From positions 1-64,000 of the forward strand of contig JAEYPF010000019.1 of NCBI GenBank assembly GCA_023411115.1: a stretch of DNA of 64,000 nt, written 5' to 3'. The notes beneath the pieces were generated by a model. That model was not told the origin of the DNA. It was given only the letters and a program-made list of their open reading frames with translations, and did not search any database. The number at the start of each line of letters is the position of its first letter. Position 1 is the first letter of the stretch. Shown here piece by piece: positions 63,578 through 64,000 of this stretch. The position numbers were made by a program, and so were the translations under genes. The stretch is from Methanobacteriota archaeon (lineage in GTDB: Archaea; Methanobacteriota; Methanobacteria; Methanobacteriales; Methanobacteriaceae).

Positions 63578-64000
63578 TTATTTTGAATCATAATGAGGAT
63601 CTTCATGGTGAACTTTTTCAATGAACCTGAGATCAAAAATATCTTCTTGTTTTAAATCATGATGCATATAGCCTAAATTTTGCAGTACTGGGATAAATTT
63701 AAGCGTAGATTCAATATATTTTTTTGGAATGCTTGCACAGTATTTTGGGGACATATTGTACGTATCAAGCACGAAATCATTATCAACCACTTCAACTTCT
63801 TTTAAAGCTACATCTGCGGCCTCTTTTGGATATAATCTTATTAAATTGCAGGCATTTTCATGTGCTTTCAAGAAATCTAATATAAATTCTGGCTTTTCGT
63901 GAATTAATTCTTCCTTTACAACTATTCCATAGCTTGGATTGTACGTCCAGAGTCTGGATGGTGGGATAACAATGTTAGAATTAAATCTTCTTGAAGCAAC
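63578..64000 (-). CDS. ABC transporter substrate-binding protein (SsuA/NMT1-like), C-terminal part
   Basis: Partial gene entering from the right edge; 140 codons visible. The sequence RLWTYNPSYGIVVKEELI, then KPEFILDFLKAHENACNLI and YPKEAADVALKEVEVV is typical of the NMT1/SsuA type of periplasmic-binding proteins that deliver sulfonates, nitrate or pyrimidines. The ligand cannot be set from this part. An in-frame TTG at 63871 is not the start. Downstream genes are not seen; the permease and ATPase would be beyond the window. Confidence 0.7.
   Translation of the reverse strand, partial: VASRRFNSNIVIPPSRLWTYNPSYGIVVKEELIHEKPEFILDFLKAHENACNLIRLYPKEAADVALKEVEVVDNDFVLDTYNMSPKYCASIPKKYIESTLKFIPVLQNLGYMHHDLKQEDIFDLRFIEKVHHEDPHYDSK

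Overview
The window is an AT-rich stretch of a mesophilic hydrogenotrophic methanogen of the order Methanobacteriales, most likely a Methanobacterium (genus is inference). Direct signs are the split RNA polymerase subunits B'/B'' and A'/A'', an AtwA-type ATPase for methyl-coenzyme M reductase, a methanogenesis-marker-9-like protein, coenzyme F420 genes (cofE, cofD), a methanopterin aldolase (mptD), a heterodisulfide reductase cluster, archaetidylserine lipid genes and an MreB-like protein as in pseudomurein-walled rods. Shine-Dalgarno sites are mostly GGTGA or GGAGG; several short genes look leaderless.

Layout. 1-9112 (minus): RNA polymerase/ribosomal operon rpoH-rpoB2-rpoB1-rpoA1-rpoA2-rpl30e-nusA-rps12-rps7. 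9143-9720 (minus): five tRNA genes (Thr, Pro, Tyr, Asp, Lys). 9965-11965 (minus): pgk and tpiA. 12.2-22.7 kb: a secreted Lys-rich transglutaminase-like protein, a wyosine enzyme, surface and membrane proteins, a PAS histidine kinase, a cation antiporter and a universal stress protein. 22.9-26.9 kb (minus): korD-korA-korB-korC-sucC, the 2-oxoglutarate arm of an incomplete reductive TCA pathway. 27-32.7 kb (minus): mptD, a sortase with a possible substrate, and the archaetidylserine genes. 33.3-45.7 kb (plus): MreB-like protein, rnhB, MotA/ExbD-type pair, purO, cofE, cofD, GTP cyclohydrolase III, a DUS-like barrel, atwA, a marker-9 protein, a precorrin-2 dehydrogenase-like protein and hemA. 45.9-50 kb: K+ channel, phospholipase-C-like protein, an Fe-S-motif GMC oxidoreductase and an E1-like protein. 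50.4-54.3 kb: hdrC-hdrB-hdrA. 54.5-64 kb: a tocopherol-cyclase-like protein and a signalling island (PAS-only protein, PAS histidine kinase, CheB-CheR-PAS fusion) flanked on both sides by four small paralogous coiled-coil proteins, then a partial ABC substrate-binding protein.

The least explained signals are: (1) intergenic elements built from tandem hairpins with mostly 3-nt loops, whose arms differ while linkers and architecture recur; (2) two of these next to a second copy of the 3' end of the neighbouring gene (36-bp exact repeat after the marker-9 gene; a diverged mptD C-terminus after mptD); (3) an HdrA fused to an MvhD/FlpD domain that has lost all its cluster cysteines, beside an HdrB lacking one ligand; (4) the small YW(R/K)xxL coiled-coil family around the signalling island; (5) two genes whose best Shine-Dalgarno-placed start is ATT. 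No CRISPR array, transposase, integrase or rRNA gene was seen.
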